A stretch of 64,000 nucleotides of DNA from CAWCDJ01 sp963778675 (GCA_963778675.1 CAVZVI010000003.1:62001-126000), one strand, 5' to 3'. Shown: positions 37,274 to 48,137, counted from the first letter of the stretch. Made by a program: numbers and translations. Notes: generated by a model from the sequence alone, not told the origin.

Positions 37274-37688
37274 TCTTTTACTCCTGACGGCCGAAGAGCC
37301 AAAGCACAGAATCTGCGCTTAACAGCACAAAACCAACGGCGCCCAAGGAGGAGAGATCACCTCGGGCGCCGAATGATGAAGAAACAGGGGCAGGAATCGA
37401 ATTTCCGGAGTGGTGCGCGCAATGAAAACGGGATCTGTGTATGTGCAGGCGTACGAATCCTGTTGGAAGCATGCTGGCGCAAAGACGCGCAGAGATCCCC
37501 TCTCTGCAGCTCCGGCCGAACTGCAATTAATATACCAGGATTCGGGAATCACAGTCACCAATTGGGATCGAATCCGGCTGAACTCAAAGCCCAACTATTC
37601 ATGTTAACAGGACTTACGCCCTGCGTCAAACCCTCAAAACCATGGGGTCGGGGATCGGGCCCGGCGCCCGGACCCCTGGCCCCGCTTC
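37274..37688 (-). promoter_or_regulatory. rplL-rpoB intergenic region with two hairpins
   Basis: This 415-base gap contains no credible gene. Just after the rplL stop lies a G/C hairpin at 37650-37676 (GGGG and CGGGC arms around a GCCGG loop, two mismatches), with only a short TTTT some 12 bases later. Closer to rpoB lies a second hairpin at 37338-37370 with GGCGCCC/GGGCGCC arms. In E. coli the same gap holds an attenuator and an RNase III site that set the rpl-to-rpo ratio. These hairpins could do likewise, which is inference by position. Confidence 0.5.
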
Positions 37689-38075
37689 TCACTTCACTTC
37701 GACGGTCGCGCCCGCGTCGACGAACTTCTTCTTGATGGCTTCCGCTTCGTCCTTGCTCACGCCTTCCTTGACCGGCTTGGGAGCGCCATCCACCAGGTCT
37801 TTGGCTTCTTTCAGACCCAGGCTGGTCACTTCGCGAACGGCCTTGATCACGTTGATCTTGTTCGCGCCGGCAGCCGTCAGAACCACCGTGAACTCGGTCT
37901 TCTCTTCCACCGCCGGAGCTGCCGCCCCGCCTGCCGCACCGGCTCCCGCCACCATCACCGGAGCTGCCGCTGCCGCCGAAACTCCCAGCTTCTCTTCGAG
38001 CAACTTGACGAGCTGAGAGGCCTCCAGCAGCGTCAGGCCCTGAATCTGATCCGCAATTGCGTTGATGTCCGCCAT
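37689..38075 (-). CDS. rplL: Ribosomal protein bL12 (L7/L12)
   Basis: 128 residues, the normal length. An N-terminal dimerisation helix (LTLLEASQLVKLLEEKLGV) and an Ala-rich hinge lead to the C-terminal factor-binding domain (KINVIKAVREVTSLGLKEAK). It forms the ribosome stalk with L10 and recruits translation GTPases. It follows rplJ by 64 bases in the usual order and precedes rpoB. Confidence 0.97.
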   Translation of the reverse strand: MADINAIADQIQGLTLLEASQLVKLLEEKLGVSAAAAAPVMVAGAGAAGGAAAPAVEEKTEFTVVLTAAGANKINVIKAVREVTSLGLKEAKDLVDGAPKPVKEGVSKDEAEAIKKKFVDAGATVEVK

Positions 38076-38139
38076 TTCTAAACTCCAAACTCCTTAAGGT
38101 ATTGAAAATCCGCTTCCCGCGGCCAGGCACGCCCGGACG

Positions 38140-38667
38140 CTACGACTGAAACTTGTTCTCTTTGACGCCCTGATCCACCACCACGGCCAGATTGCGGCCG
38201 ACGGCGTTCATCACCGTCACCAACCGCTGCGCCGGGGCGTTGATCAGGTACAGCAGCTTCGAGAAGATCTCTTCCTTCGACGGCATGTTCGCCAGGTCGT
38301 GGATCGCCTTCACGTCGATCACACGGCCTTCCACGATCCCTGCCTTGAAGGTGAAACTCGGATTCGCCTTGGCGTAGGTGGTGAGGGCCTTGGCCAGGGC
38401 CACCGGGTCGGTGGTGGTATAGGCCATCGAAGTCATGCCCTGCAGTCCCTTGAGCACCTGCTCGGCGGCTGTCCCTTCCGAGGCCTTCTCCGCCAGGTTG
38501 TTCTTCACCACGCGGTACTTGCCGCCCACTCCGCGCACCGCCTTGCGCAATTCGAAGTCCTGGTCCACCCGCAGCTTCTCGTAGCCGGTGACGAACAGGT
38601 TCTTCAGATTCGCCAGATCCTGGCGCAGGGCTTCGACGTCTTTCTGCTTATCTTCTCTCTTTTTCAT
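38140..38667 (-). CDS. rplJ: Ribosomal protein uL10
   Basis: 175 residues. VTGYEKLRVDQDFELRKAVR and KYRVVKNNLAEKA are the rRNA-binding N-terminal region, and the C-terminal helix binds L7/L12 dimers. It lies 18 bases after rplA. In other bacteria the L10-L12 complex represses its own leader; with so short a gap any such control would have to sit further upstream. Confidence 0.97.
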   Translation of the reverse strand: MKKREDKQKDVEALRQDLANLKNLFVTGYEKLRVDQDFELRKAVRGVGGKYRVVKNNLAEKASEGTAAEQVLKGLQGMTSMAYTTTDPVALAKALTTYAKANPSFTFKAGIVEGRVIDVKAIHDLANMPSKEEIFSKLLYLINAPAQRLVTVMNAVGRNLAVVVDQGVKENKFQS

Positions 38668-38685
38668 GAAAGCACCTGTCCGGCG

Positions 38686-39396
38686 TCAGACCGCCGCCTT
38701 AACGCTGAACGGAGTCGTGTCGATGGCGACGCCGGGGCTCATGGTGGAGCAGATGGTCGCGCTCCTCACGTACTTGCCTTTGGCTACCGCCGGTTTGGCC
38801 TTGATGACCGCCGTAATGAGAGTGGAGGCGTTCTCCACCAGCTTGTCCTGCGAGAAGCTCAGCTTGCCCACCGGAGCATGGATGATTCCGGTCTTATCCA
38901 CGCGAAACTCCACCTTGCCGGCCTTCACTTCCTTTACCGCCTTGGCGACGTCCGTCGTCACCGTGCCGGTCTTGGGATTGGGCATGAGGCCGCGCGGCCC
39001 GAGGATCTTGCCGAGCTTGCCGACCGAGCGCATCATGTCGGGCGTGGCGATGACGGCATCGAAGGCCGTCCAACTCTCGGACTGGATCTTGTTCACCATG
39101 TCCTCGCCGCCGACGAAGTCCGCACCCGCCTCGGTAGCTTCCCGCTGCTTATCGCCGCTCGCGATCACCAGCACCGATTTCGACTTGCCGAGCCCGTTCG
39201 GCATGACCACCGTGCCGCGCACCATCTGGTCGGCATGCTTGGGATCGACGCCGAGGCGCATGTGCACCTCCACGGTCTCATCGAACTTCGCGAACTTGAT
39301 TTTCTTGAGAAGCGGAATGGCCTCTTCCAACTGGTATTCCTTGGATTCGACCTGTTTCGACGCAGATTGATATTGTTTGCCTGGTTTACGAGCCAT
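38686..39396 (-). CDS. rplA: Ribosomal protein uL1
   Basis: 236 residues. KFDETVEVHMRLGVDPKHAD and GLMPNPKTGTVT are hallmark L1 segments. It forms the L1 stalk of the 50S subunit. GAGGAA precedes the ATG. The usual upstream partners rplK, nusG and secE are absent here; trpS lies immediately upstream instead, with a 101-base gap that may contain the ribosomal promoter. Confidence 0.97.
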   Translation of the reverse strand: MARKPGKQYQSASKQVESKEYQLEEAIPLLKKIKFAKFDETVEVHMRLGVDPKHADQMVRGTVVMPNGLGKSKSVLVIASGDKQREATEAGADFVGGEDMVNKIQSESWTAFDAVIATPDMMRSVGKLGKILGPRGLMPNPKTGTVTTDVAKAVKEVKAGKVEFRVDKTGIIHAPVGKLSFSQDKLVENASTLITAVIKAKPAVAKGKYVRSATICSTMSPGVAIDTTPFSVKAAV

Positions 39397-39497
39397 AATT
39401 CCTCATTGGTGCAAGCGGTTCGCTCAATAGACAAACGAACCTCCCACTGAGCTTTAAAGGGACATTGGCCAGTGTACCAGAACGCGCGCTCCGGTGT

Positions 39498-40520
39498 CTA
39501 CTGCGCGGTGGACACCGCCAGGTAGTCGATACCCATCGCCTGGCGCACCTCCGCCAGCGTCTGCGCCGCGGCGGCTGCCGCCACCTCCGTCCCCTCCTCG
39601 ACGATCCGCATCACTTCCGCGGGGTCTTTGGCGAACTCCTCCCGGCGGGCGCGGATCGGGTCCAGTTCCGCCAGCAGCACCTCGAGCAGACGGCGTTTGA
39701 CAACCGTATCCCCCAGCCCGCCCCTCTCGTAATGCGCCTTCATTCCGGCCAGCGCCTCCTGGTCCGGATCGAAAGCGTCCAGGTACGAGAACACCGGATT
39801 GCCCTCCACCGTACCCGGGTCTTCAACGCGCAAGTGCTTTGGATCCGTATACATACCTTTAATTTTTTTACGGATTACATCAGCGCTGTCGCACAGCGAG
39901 ATGACGTTGCCGAGCGACTTGCTCATCTTCCCCTTGCCGTCCGTTCCGGGCAGCCGCGGAACCCGCGAGAGCAGCCCCTCCGGCTCGACCAGGACCGAGC
40001 AGTTATAAATACGATTGAAACTGCGGACGATCTCCGTAGTCTGCTCGATCATCGGCAACTGGTCCTGCCCCACCGGCACCAGGTGCGCCTTGAACGCCGT
40101 GATGTCGGCCGCCTGGCTCACCGGGTAGCAGAAAAATCCGGCCGGTATGCTGGCGCCGAATCCCCGCTGCTGGATCTCGTCCTTTACCGTAGGATTTCTC
40201 TGTAAACGGGCCACCGTCACCAGGTTGAGGTAATAAGCCGTCAGCTCATAGAGTTGCGGCACCAGCGATTGGATAAAAATGGTCGAGACCGAGGGGTCGA
40301 TTCCGACCGCCAGGTAGTCCAGCACCACCTCCAGAATATTGCGCCGGATCTTGCCCGGATCCTCGGCATTGTCCGTCAGGGCCTGCGCGTCGGCAATGAT
40401 AATAAACGTGCGGTACTCGCGCTGCAACTCCACCCTCTGCCGGAGCGAGCCGACATAGTGCCCGAGATGGAGCGGACCGGTGGGGCGATCGCCGGTCAGT
40501 ATGATTTTTGGGGGCGACAC
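39498..40520 (-). CDS. trpS: Tryptophan--tRNA ligase
   Basis: 340 residues, the normal TrpRS length. TGDRPTGPLHLGHYVGSL contains the HIGH-type motif and GKMSKSLGNVI the KMSKS motif, so it is a class I synthetase charging tRNA-Trp. The open frame begins 77 codons earlier, but family resemblance starts at the GTG at 40520 (GTG TCG CCC). It is the first gene of the minus-strand block leading into rplA-rplJ-rplL-rpoBC. Confidence 0.95.
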   Translation of the reverse strand: MSPPKIILTGDRPTGPLHLGHYVGSLRQRVELQREYRTFIIIADAQALTDNAEDPGKIRRNILEVVLDYLAVGIDPSVSTIFIQSLVPQLYELTAYYLNLVTVARLQRNPTVKDEIQQRGFGASIPAGFFCYPVSQAADITAFKAHLVPVGQDQLPMIEQTTEIVRSFNRIYNCSVLVEPEGLLSRVPRLPGTDGKGKMSKSLGNVISLCDSADVIRKKIKGMYTDPKHLRVEDPGTVEGNPVFSYLDAFDPDQEALAGMKAHYERGGLGDTVVKRRLLEVLLAELDPIRARREEFAKDPAEVMRIVEEGTEVAAAAAAQTLAEVRQAMGIDYLAVSTAQ

Positions 40521-40598
40521 CCGTTCAGTGTAACAAAGCGCCCGAAGCGGCCTGATCCTTAGACAACCCGATCCGGCCGGCGGCATCCCCTCTTGGGT

Positions 40599-41312
40599 AT
40601 GACCCTCTTCAGGATCCTCGCCGCTGTTCTCGTGATTGGAACCGGGGCCGCCAGCGCCCAGGACCCCGCGACTCCCACGCCGCCGCGCGACAAACGTGTC
40701 TTCGGCATTATCCCCAACTACCGGACCGCGGAAGCCTCGGCTCCGTTCCATCCCATCTCTCGCAGCGAGAAGATGAAGATCGCCAAACAGGACTCTTTCG
40801 ACTGGCCGGTATTCCTCACCGCCGGCGCCTTTGCCGGGCTATACCAGCTTCAGGACCAGAATCCTTCGTTCGGCCAGGGGATGTCCGGCTATGGCAAGCG
40901 GTATGGCGGCGCCTATGGCGACCAGTTGAGCGGCAACATGTTCGCCGAGGGGATCATGCCGTCCCTGCTGCATCAGGATCCACGCTATTTCCGCCTCGGC
41001 AAAGGCAGTTTCGGCCACCGGATGTCCTATGCCCTCAGCCGGGTGGTGATCACAAAGAACGATTCCGGCAAACGCGCCTTCAACTTCTCCGAATGGAGCG
41101 GCAACTCGATCTCGGTGGCGCTCTCCAATTCCTGGTACCCGGATACCCGCACCGCCTCGGATAACGTGGGGCGCCTGGCGATCGCCGTCGGCACCGACGC
41201 AGTCGGGAACGTGCTCAAGGAGTTCTGGCCGGACGTCAAGCGGCGCCTGCAACACCAGCCGGCCCCGTCTACAGCGCCAGCCGTCCCCGGTAAAACATCT
41301 CCTTCGAGGTGA
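40599..41312 (+). CDS. Secreted protein of unknown function
   Basis: 237 residues with a signal peptide (TLFRILAAVLVIGTGAASAQ). The mature part has FGIIPNYRT, DSFDWPVFLTAGAFAG, HQDPRYFRLGKGS and a C-terminal LKEFWPDVKRRLQ. This pattern recurs in acidobacterial proteins of undefined role, probably periplasmic or attached to the outer membrane. The ATG at 40599 is chosen over a TTG two codons earlier. Its last 44 bases overlap the convergent neighbouring gene. Confidence 0.7.
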   Translation: MTLFRILAAVLVIGTGAASAQDPATPTPPRDKRVFGIIPNYRTAEASAPFHPISRSEKMKIAKQDSFDWPVFLTAGAFAGLYQLQDQNPSFGQGMSGYGKRYGGAYGDQLSGNMFAEGIMPSLLHQDPRYFRLGKGSFGHRMSYALSRVVITKNDSGKRAFNFSEWSGNSISVALSNSWYPDTRTASDNVGRLAIAVGTDAVGNVLKEFWPDVKRRLQHQPAPSTAPAVPGKTSPSR

Positions 41313-42045
41313 ACTTCGTTTTGACCATCAAAGCTCCCATCTGGGTGGCGAAGTCGAACTCCTTATCGTCCGCCGACAGATCGAGAGAATCCTTGGAGAA
41401 GCCGAAAAGATAGGTGCCGCCCTGCTGTTCGACCACACCGGGCTGGGCGATCTCCTTTCCCTTCGGCTGCAGGCGCGTGAACTGCTTCAACTGGTCGAAA
41501 CGGTCGTCCTGCGAGTTGTCCGCGCCGCTGTCTTCGCCCTGGTACCGGCGGCCGCCCGTCATCGGAATCCCGCTGACGCTGATGACGTAGTGACGGTTGA
41601 ACTTTTCGGGCAGGGGTATCTTATCCGCATCGCGGATGGGCTGCGCGCTTTCCCATCGAACCACCCCCGTATATGAACTCGAGGTCTGGCCCCGGCCGCC
41701 GCCGCGCGGCATGCGGCCTCTTCCCATCGGGATGCCAAGCCCGCCGATCCCAATCCGTGGACCGCCCATGCCTCCCCCGCCCGGGTAGCCTCCGCCACCG
41801 CCCGGATATCCGCCGCCGCCGCCCGGGTAGCCTCCTCCGCCCTGCCCTCTGCCGCCCGCGGCATACTGCGCCGTGACCTGCTTCGCCCAGGGAGATTTGT
41901 TCAGCAGGCGGCTCACCTCGTCGGAGGTCCACTCCGAAGGCGCCTTCTTGTTCCAAAAGTCTCCGCTGGCTGCCATCAGCCGGCTCGAACCTACCCAGAT
42001 GCTTCCGGCCAGGAGCAATGCTTGGCGCCGGGTTAGACTCTCCAT
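41269..42045 (-). CDS. Tat-exported Gly-rich protein of unknown function
   Basis: 258 residues. The Tat signal is LTRRQALLLAGSIW. A WTSDEVSRLLNKSPWAKQ segment follows, a recurring motif of Solibacter exported proteins. Residues about 70-125 are a glycine-rich tandem repeat (GGGGYP units), then a Met/Arg/Gly stretch and a beta-rich C-terminal domain. The frame extends 13 codons upstream of the chosen ATG without adding signal features. The 3' end overlaps the convergent gene by 44 bases. Confidence 0.6.
   Translation of the reverse strand: MESLTRRQALLLAGSIWVGSSRLMAASGDFWNKKAPSEWTSDEVSRLLNKSPWAKQVTAQYAAGGRGQGGGGYPGGGGGYPGGGGGYPGGGGMGGPRIGIGGLGIPMGRGRMPRGGGRGQTSSSYTGVVRWESAQPIRDADKIPLPEKFNRHYVISVSGIPMTGGRRYQGEDSGADNSQDDRFDQLKQFTRLQPKGKEIAQPGVVEQQGGTYLFGFSKDSLDLSADDKEFDFATQMGALMVKTKFTSKEMFYRGRLAL
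41770..41851 (-). repeat. In-gene tandem repeat encoding GGGGYP units
   Basis: The sequence CCCGGGTAGCCTCC / CCCGGATATCCGCC recurs about three times. On the minus strand it encodes Gly-Gly-Gly-Gly-Tyr-Pro repeats inside the Tat-exported protein. It is degenerate at DNA level and is a protein linker, not a mobile or CRISPR repeat. Confidence 0.7.
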
Positions 42046-42090
42046 GCCTGTTGGACGGCGCCTGTTCCACAACGCGTTCCGCAAAAGCGC

Positions 42091-42567
42091 TTAACATTCG
42101 GGCCGTAGACGCAGGCTCATCAGCAGGCCGTCGCCGCCATCTTCGTAATACCGCGGCACCGCCCGCACCCTGCGAAACCCGTACTTTTCGTAGAAGGCGC
42201 GGGCGGCCGCGTTGGCCGGCCGCACCATCAGGATCAGACGGTCGATACGGCGAAGGCGCAGCCGCCTGAGAACGCTATCCATCAGTCTCGACGCCACGCC
42301 GAGTCCGCGGAATTCCGGATCGGTAGCCACCGACACTACCTCGGCGGTCCGGATCCCCTTAACGGCTCCGTCGCGAATGCAGGCAACGAGGTACCCGCAG
42401 ATGCGGCCCTTCCGCTCCGCGGCCAGGAAAAGGTTCCCGCATTTGTCGAGAAATTCTGCAAACAAGTTGCGATCGTATGCATCTGTTCCAAAGCTGGCCT
42501 TTTCGATCAGCAGGATACAGTCGAGATCTTTCGCGCGCAGGCGCCGGACCACGATAGGAGCGGCCAT
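42091..42567 (-). CDS. GNAT N-acetyltransferase (RimI-like)
   Basis: 158 residues. The acetyl-CoA site is VATDPEFRGLGVASRLMDS, and the C-terminal VRPANAAARAFYEKYGFRRV is the usual GNAT end. The closest familiar type is RimI, which acetylates ribosomal protein S18, but GNAT substrates cannot be read from sequence. It is divergent from feoA, with about 120 bases between. Confidence 0.85.
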   Translation of the reverse strand: MAAPIVVRRLRAKDLDCILLIEKASFGTDAYDRNLFAEFLDKCGNLFLAAERKGRICGYLVACIRDGAVKGIRTAEVVSVATDPEFRGLGVASRLMDSVLRRLRLRRIDRLILMVRPANAAARAFYEKYGFRRVRAVPRYYEDGGDGLLMSLRLRPEC

Positions 42568-42648
42568 CTGTTATCCTTTATTTTGGACCATTTGGAGGCT
42601 GCTTGAGACAGGGGCCGAAAAAAAAGCGCCGCCCCCCGGTTGCGGGTA

Positions 42649-42677
42649 TTGACAACAATTTCAGACTTGCGCATACT
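42649..42677 (+). promoter_or_regulatory. Sigma-70-type promoter of feoAB
   Basis: TTGACA at 42649-42654 and CATACT at 42672-42677 are separated by exactly 17 bases. The predicted start of transcription (about 42684) is only a few bases before the feoA ATG at 42687, so the message would be almost leaderless. I see no clear Fur box. Confidence 0.7.
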
Positions 42678-42686
42678 GAAACCAAG

Positions 42687-42991
42687 ATGCAACTCAGTGG
42701 CAACAGCAGCCTGCAGGAAACCCACCCCGGTGGCGGCGCATTTACCGCCACTCTGGTCGACCTTCGCCGCGGCGACGTAGCGATTCTGGATCGCATCGAT
42801 CTGCCCGGTGAGGATGCCCGCCGCCTGATGGAGCTCGGGTTTCTTCCCGGCACGCAAGTGACCGCGGGGCAGAGCGCTCCCGGCGGCGACCCCCGGGTCT
42901 TTCAGGTGGATGGCTCGGAGATCGCCTTGCGCACCGAAACTGCAAGGCGCTTAAGGATCCGCCGCAACCGTCCGGGTGGCCCGAGGAATCG

Positions 42992-42995
<4 letters not shown>
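42687..42995 (+). CDS. feoA: FeoA, ferrous iron transport accessory protein
   Basis: 102 residues with one FeoA SH3-like domain: VDLRRGDVAILDRI, RLMELGFLPGTQV and IALRTETARRLRI. The first 25 residues are a polar extension. FeoA helps the FeoB transporter, probably by binding its cytoplasmic part. The stop overlaps the feoB start (ATGA). No ribosome site precedes the ATG, which fits the near-leaderless promoter just upstream. Confidence 0.9.
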
Positions 42996-44881
<1,886 letters not shown>

Positions 44882-44892
44882 CGGAGCCTCGC

Positions 44893-46041
44893 CTACCGGA
44901 AGATGCCGGTGTGACCCAATGAGTAACGCCCCGGCTGCGGATACACGCACAAGCCGTGCGGGCCGTGGCCCACCGGAATGCGCGCCAGCAGATGGCCGTC
45001 GCCGGTGTCGATGGCGTACACCTCGGAGTTGTACCGGCCCGATAGCCAGAGTACCTTGCCGTCCGCCGAAACCCCTCCCATGTCCGGGCTGCCGCCGCCG
45101 GGCAGCTCCCACTTGCGGCAAACCTTGCGGGTCGCCAGGTCGATCAGCGAAATCGAGCCCTCGCCGCGGTTCGTCACGTAGAGCACTTTCGAATCGCGGC
45201 TCACGTAGAGCCCGTGGGCGCCCTTACCCGTGGGGATGAACCCGATCTCGCGCAGCGATTCGCCGTCGATCTCGTACACCCCGTTCGACTCCATGTCGGC
45301 CACGTAAAACACCGTGCCGTCGGGCGAGAGCTTCACGTCCTGCGGCATCCCGTTGTGCTTCAATTCCAGGCGTCCCAGCACCTTCTGCATCGACACATCG
45401 ACCTTAATGATGCCGCCGCCAAACTCGCAGCTCGCGATCAGGTACCGGCCATTGGCCGAAAAATCCATGTGGTCGATGCCCTTGCACGGCACCCATAGCT
45501 GGTGTTCCAGCTCCATCGTCCGGGCGTCGTAGAACTCCAGCCGCTCGCGCTGCTCGGCCACCACGATGGCGTACTGGCCATCGGGTGTGTAGTACATGTT
45601 GTAGGGGTCGAGAACCTTGATGGTCCCCTTCACCTTGCCGCTCGCCGGGTCGATGCGCGTGAGCGTGCTGCTCTTATCGTTCAGCACCCACAGCGTCTTC
45701 ATGTCGTACGAGGGAGTCACGTGCTGCGGCAGGCGCCCCACCTTGAAGTGATCGATGACCTTGTAGGTGGCCGGATCGATCACATCCACGGTGTTGCTCT
45801 CGGTGTTCGGCACGTAGACGCGCGCCGGGAAGTCTTTCACCACGGGGCTCAGATCGCCGGCCCGGTCGGCCGAGTAAATGTCTCTGGTGTCGAGCACCGC
45901 CGGCATCCCGCGTAGCGGATCCCGAAAGAGGCGGCTGGTATCGGGGGGCGCGCCCTCGCCGCGGGGCTTGGGGGTTCCTCCCCGCGAAGAGCAGCCGGCG
46001 AGCGCCAGTGCCAGCAGCGCCGCGGCGAATAACCTGGTCAT
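44893..46041 (-). CDS. Beta-propeller (YVTN/cytochrome D1-like) lipoprotein
   Basis: 382 residues with a lipoprotein signal (LLALALAGCSS). Seven-bladed propeller repeats follow: VYVPNTESNTVDVID, LWVLNDKSSTLTRID, VFYVADMESNGVYEID, VLYVTNRGEGSISLID, LWLSGRYNSEVYAID. Such proteins occur in c-type cytochrome and surface-layer contexts, but no heme motif (CxxCH) is present. It is exported and membrane-tethered; the partner is unknown. The ATG at 46041 lies 4 bases after the metY stop, so the two may be cotranscribed. Confidence 0.8.
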   Translation of the reverse strand: MTRLFAAALLALALAGCSSRGGTPKPRGEGAPPDTSRLFRDPLRGMPAVLDTRDIYSADRAGDLSPVVKDFPARVYVPNTESNTVDVIDPATYKVIDHFKVGRLPQHVTPSYDMKTLWVLNDKSSTLTRIDPASGKVKGTIKVLDPYNMYYTPDGQYAIVVAEQRERLEFYDARTMELEHQLWVPCKGIDHMDFSANGRYLIASCEFGGGIIKVDVSMQKVLGRLELKHNGMPQDVKLSPDGTVFYVADMESNGVYEIDGESLREIGFIPTGKGAHGLYVSRDSKVLYVTNRGEGSISLIDLATRKVCRKWELPGGGSPDMGGVSADGKVLWLSGRYNSEVYAIDTGDGHLLARIPVGHGPHGLCVYPQPGRYSLGHTGIFR

Positions 46042-46045
46042 GCTT

Positions 46046-47344
46046 CTATTTTTGCGAAGCGGCGATCGCCTGGTCCAGGTCCCAAAGGATGTCATCGACC
46101 TCTTCGATACCAACCGAAAGGCGTACCAGGTCCTTCGATACACCGGCCTCGAGTTGCTGTTCGTCGCTCAACTGCTGGTGCGTGGTCGAGGCGGGGTGAA
46201 TGATCAGGCTCTTGGCATCGCCCAGGTTGGCCAGGTGCGAGAAGAGCTGAACGGAATCAATCAGTTTGCGTCCCGCTTCCAGCCCGCCCTTGATGCCGAA
46301 GGTGACGATCGAGCCCTGCCCCTTGGGAAGGTACTTCTGGGCCAGCGCGTGATACGGGCTGGAGAGCAGACCGGGATATTTCACCCACGAAACCGCGGGG
46401 TGACGCTCCAGCCACTGCGCCACGGTGAGTGCGTTGCGGCTGTGCGCCTCCATACGGAACTTGAGCGTCTCGATGCCCTGCAGGAACAGGAACGAGTTGA
46501 ACGGGCTCACGCACGGGCCCAGGTCGCGCAATCCCTCGACGCGCGCCTTGATGATGAAGGCCATGTTGCCGAACACTTCGGCGAACTTCATGCCGTGGTA
46601 GCCGGGGCTGGGCTGCGTGATGGCGGGGTACTTGTCGGTCCACTGGAAGCGGCCGCTGTCGACGATGATGCCGCCGATCGATGTTCCGTGCCCGCCCAGG
46701 AACTTGGTGGCCGAATGGACCACGATATCCGCTCCCCACTCGATGGGCCGGCACAGGTAGGGCGACGCCATGGTGTTATCGATGATGAACGGCACGCCGG
46801 CGCCGTGCGCGATCGCCGCCACCTTTTCGATATCGAGCACGTTCATGCGCGGGTTGGCGATGGTCTCGCCGTAAACCGCTTTGGTCTTGGGAGTGATCGC
46901 CTTGCGGAAATTTTCCGGATCGTCCGGTTCGACGAACTTCACGTCGATGCCCATCCGGCGGAAGGTGACGTCAAACTGCGTATACGTTCCGCCGTAGAGC
47001 GTGCTCGACGAGACCAGTTCGTCGCCCGGCCCCATCAGGCTGCTGATGGCGAGGAACTGCGCCGCCTGGCCGCTGGCCGTGGCTAAGCCGCCGATGCCTC
47101 CTTCGAGTGCCGTGACGCGCTGCTCGAAGACATCCGTCGTCGGGTTCATGATGCGCGTGTAGATGTTCCCGAACTTCTGGAGCGCGAACAGGTCGGCGGC
47201 ATGAGCCGAGTCCTCGAAGGTGAAAGAAGTGCTCTGGTAGATGGGCACGGCGCGCGCCCGGCTGGCGGCATCCGGCGTGTGGCCGGCGTGCAACGATTTC
47301 GTGGCGAAGCCCATCTCCCGGGCAGGGGCGGTTTGATCAGACAT
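46046..47344 (-). CDS. metY: O-acetylhomoserine sulfhydrylase / Cys-Met metabolism PLP enzyme
   Basis: 432 residues. The PLP lysine lies in HSATKFLGGHG; VYGETIANPRMNVLDIE and IYTRIMNPTTDVFEQRV are typical of the MetY group. It makes homocysteine from O-acetylhomoserine and sulfide in the cytoplasm. The length fits MetY (about 430) better than MetB (about 390). The chosen ATG at 47344 begins the conserved region; 39 codons of open frame upstream look like non-coding sequence. It is divergent from the DDAH-like gene. Confidence 0.9.
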   Translation of the reverse strand: MSDQTAPAREMGFATKSLHAGHTPDAASRARAVPIYQSTSFTFEDSAHAADLFALQKFGNIYTRIMNPTTDVFEQRVTALEGGIGGLATASGQAAQFLAISSLMGPGDELVSSSTLYGGTYTQFDVTFRRMGIDVKFVEPDDPENFRKAITPKTKAVYGETIANPRMNVLDIEKVAAIAHGAGVPFIIDNTMASPYLCRPIEWGADIVVHSATKFLGGHGTSIGGIIVDSGRFQWTDKYPAITQPSPGYHGMKFAEVFGNMAFIIKARVEGLRDLGPCVSPFNSFLFLQGIETLKFRMEAHSRNALTVAQWLERHPAVSWVKYPGLLSSPYHALAQKYLPKGQGSIVTFGIKGGLEAGRKLIDSVQLFSHLANLGDAKSLIIHPASTTHQQLSDEQQLEAGVSKDLVRLSVGIEEVDDILWDLDQAIAASQK

Positions 47345-47369
47345 AAGATTCAGGATACAACCGAAGTCA

Positions 47370-48137
47370 ATGTCAGAAATGTTAATGGCGATTACCCGCG
47401 CAGTGAGTCCGGCGATGAACCGCTGCGAACTGAGCCACCTGGAGCGCGTGCCGATCGACATCGCGAAAGCCGCTCAGCAGCACAGCGCCTACGAAGCCTG
47501 CCTGAGGGAGTCTGGCGCGGCGGTGGTTTCGCTGCCGGCCGAACCCGGCATGCCGGACTCGGTTTTCGTGGAAGACCCGGTAGTGGCGGTCGACGAGGTA
47601 GCGGTCATCGCCCGGACCGGGGCGGCGTCGCGGCGAAGCGAGGCGGTTTCCTTGGCCGCCGCGCTCGAGCCCTATCGCCCCCTGCGGTACATGCGCGCTC
47701 CGGCGACGCTCGAAGGCGGCGACGTCCTCAGGGTGGGCGGAACCCTTTTCACGGGGATCTCTGCCAGGACCAACCCCGAGGGCATCCGGCAGTTGAGCGA
47801 GGAAACGAAGCCCTTCGGATACACCGTCCGGCCGGTGGAGGTCCGCGGCTGCCTGCACCTGAAAAGCGCCGTCTCGGATCTGGGCGGCGGAGCAGCCCTC
47901 GTGAACCGCGCGTGGCTGAACGCCGAAAGCTTGGACGGACTCCAACTCATCGATCTGCCGGAGCGCGAACCGTGGGCCGCGAACGTGCTCGCGATCGGCG
48001 GCGTCATCGTCATGCCCGCCGGCTTCCCGGAGACGGCGGAAATGCTGGACCGCCTCGGCTACCGCGTGCGCACCATCGATGTCTCCGAGATCCAGAAGGC
48101 CGAGGGCGGCGTAACCTGCATGAGCATCCTGCTATAA
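47370..48137 (+). CDS. DDAH/amidinotransferase-fold hydrolase
   Basis: 255 residues. DSVFVEDPVVAVDEVAVI, MRAPATLEGGDVL, the catalytic His in GCLHLKSAVSDLGGG and the catalytic Cys in GGVTCMSILL at the C-terminus mark the guanidine-modifying superfamily of dimethylarginine dimethylaminohydrolase. It likely hydrolyses a guanidino compound to citrulline or ornithine-like products plus an amine; the substrate is not certain. Several in-frame ATGs (47370, 47379, 47385) could be the start. The 3' end overlaps the convergent SDR gene by 6 bases. Confidence 0.82.
   Translation: MSEMLMAITRAVSPAMNRCELSHLERVPIDIAKAAQQHSAYEACLRESGAAVVSLPAEPGMPDSVFVEDPVVAVDEVAVIARTGAASRRSEAVSLAAALEPYRPLRYMRAPATLEGGDVLRVGGTLFTGISARTNPEGIRQLSEETKPFGYTVRPVEVRGCLHLKSAVSDLGGGAALVNRAWLNAESLDGLQLIDLPEREPWAANVLAIGGVIVMPAGFPETAEMLDRLGYRVRTIDVSEIQKAEGGVTCMSILL

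Noticed and set aside
41770..41851. CRISPR-like or satellite repeat
   Set aside because: The units are in frame, degenerate, and encode GGGGYP protein repeats; there are no spacers.
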